From Azorinus chamasolen (Eukaryota; Mollusca; Bivalvia; Cardiida; Solecurtidae), in assembly GCA_963576725.1 (NCBI GenBank), contig OY755239.1:55329640-55393639 (forward strand): a stretch of 64,000 nt of DNA, read 5' to 3'. A program made the translations under genes and the position numbers. The notes under the pieces are model-generated. The model was given only the letters and a program-made list of their open reading frames with translations. It was not told the DNA's origin and did not search any database. Below, piece after piece: positions 63,715 through 64,000 of this stretch (position 1 is its first letter; every line of letters starts with the position of its first letter).

Positions 63715-63798
63715 TGTCTCTGGCTTTACGAGGGGACCGTCTGGCAGTAAGCGGGGACGATTGTGACGTCTCTATAGGACTCTCGTCAACATCCATCA
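63715..63798 (-). CDS. TP53BP1: TP53BP1-like protein, exon in Ser/Arg-rich linker before the BRCT domains
   Basis: Most 5' TP53BP1 exon visible in the window. On the minus strand it follows a CTTTCAG acceptor (AG at 63800-63799) and ends at GT 63714-63713. Both flanking introns are phase 1. The translation reads MDVDESPIETSQSSPLTARR then SPRKARD, a low-complexity Ser/Arg/Pro linker like the one between the Tudor and BRCT domains of 53BP1. On its own it would not be recognisable. It is called because its phase joins cleanly to the next exon (KARD-K-LFQKDIGPLP) and its splice sites are good. Upstream exons (Tudor and oligomerisation regions) lie beyond the window. Confidence 0.75.
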
Positions 63799-63877
63799 CT
63801 GAAAGAGTACATAAAATTGATAGGTAAATATTTGCATGCAAAGGTACAAATCTGGTGCAAATTTTTCTTCTTTTCTC

Positions 63878-64000
63878 TTAACCTTTAGCCTGCTATGGAC
63901 CGATGAGTGAATACCAATGCAAACAGTTTGGATCCAGATGAGACGCCGAGTACCTCGGCGCCTCATCAGGATCCAAACTGTTTGACACACTGATTGCATT
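63878..64000. repeat. Family D element running off the window
   Basis: TTAACCTTTAGCCTGC start. The palindrome at about 63921-63983 has 31-base arms (CAAACAGTTTGGATCCAGAT...) around TAC. The right TTAA lies beyond the end. Confidence 0.83.

Overview
The window is animal nuclear DNA, most likely from a bivalve mollusc. It is AT-rich and intron-bearing, with two deeply conserved metazoan genes in a dense bed of short mobile elements. Several repeat types here resemble ones known from bivalves: elements opening with a GCTCACCTGAGC-type palindrome followed by GTCC/GTCT runs, and long arrays of GACCTTGACCTTTGACC. The exact species cannot be fixed from the sequence.

Genes. (1) Plus strand, 16503-27970: three exons of a chondroitin sulfate proteoglycan 4 (CSPG4/NG2, kon-tiki) homologue. 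It has two laminin-G domains, 15 CSPG repeats, one transmembrane helix and a cytoplasmic tail ending in the PDZ ligand QYWV. Only the signal-peptide exon is missing. (2) Minus strand, 63798-56622: the last six exons of a TP53BP1 (53BP1) homologue, coding the tandem BRCT domains. The genes are tail to tail, about 28.7 kb apart, and I recognise no coding sequence between them. They act in different places, one at the cell surface and one at DNA breaks, and nothing suggests a functional link.

Repeats. Almost everything else is short non-autonomous elements, named here by their ends and central palindrome. Family A (A2 is a subtype) has TTAACCC...GGGTTAA ends, about 190-270 bp, and a 68-bp centre starting GCAAACAGAG. 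Family B has the same type of ends, about 200-235 bp, and a 68-bp perfect palindrome starting GAAACCATTG. Family C has TA and CAGTAAAACC-type ends and a long palindrome around AAAGCTCC..GGAGCTTT. Family D is a TTAA type with GGATCCAGATGAGAC in its palindrome. Families E and F are other TTAA types. Family T has pogo/Tigger-like ends starting CAGTTGAACTTCG. Single TTAA duplications and CCC ends fit piggyBac-type transposition for A, B, D and E. TA duplications fit Tc1/mariner/pogo-type transposition for C and T. Many copies are nested, and nested copies plus empty-site paralogues in the same window prove the target sites. Larger elements with internal repeats lie at about 1.36-3.86, 5.1-6.4, 16.9-17.95, 40.3-42.1, 44.65-46.8, 53.15-55.0 and 61.3-62.25 kb. 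Minisatellites lie at 8.0-8.97, 36.5-36.7 and 47.65-47.87 kb.

Layout. 0-16.5 kb: repeats, presumably the 5' intron or upstream region of CSPG4. 16.5-28.0 kb: CSPG4. 28.0-56.6 kb: intergenic, nested elements. 56.6-64.0 kb: 3' part of TP53BP1, with elements packed against its splice sites. The most unusual signal is that unrelated element families share related central palindromes with a CTCC-TATA-GGAG-type heart, and symmetric substitutions are kept on both arms.
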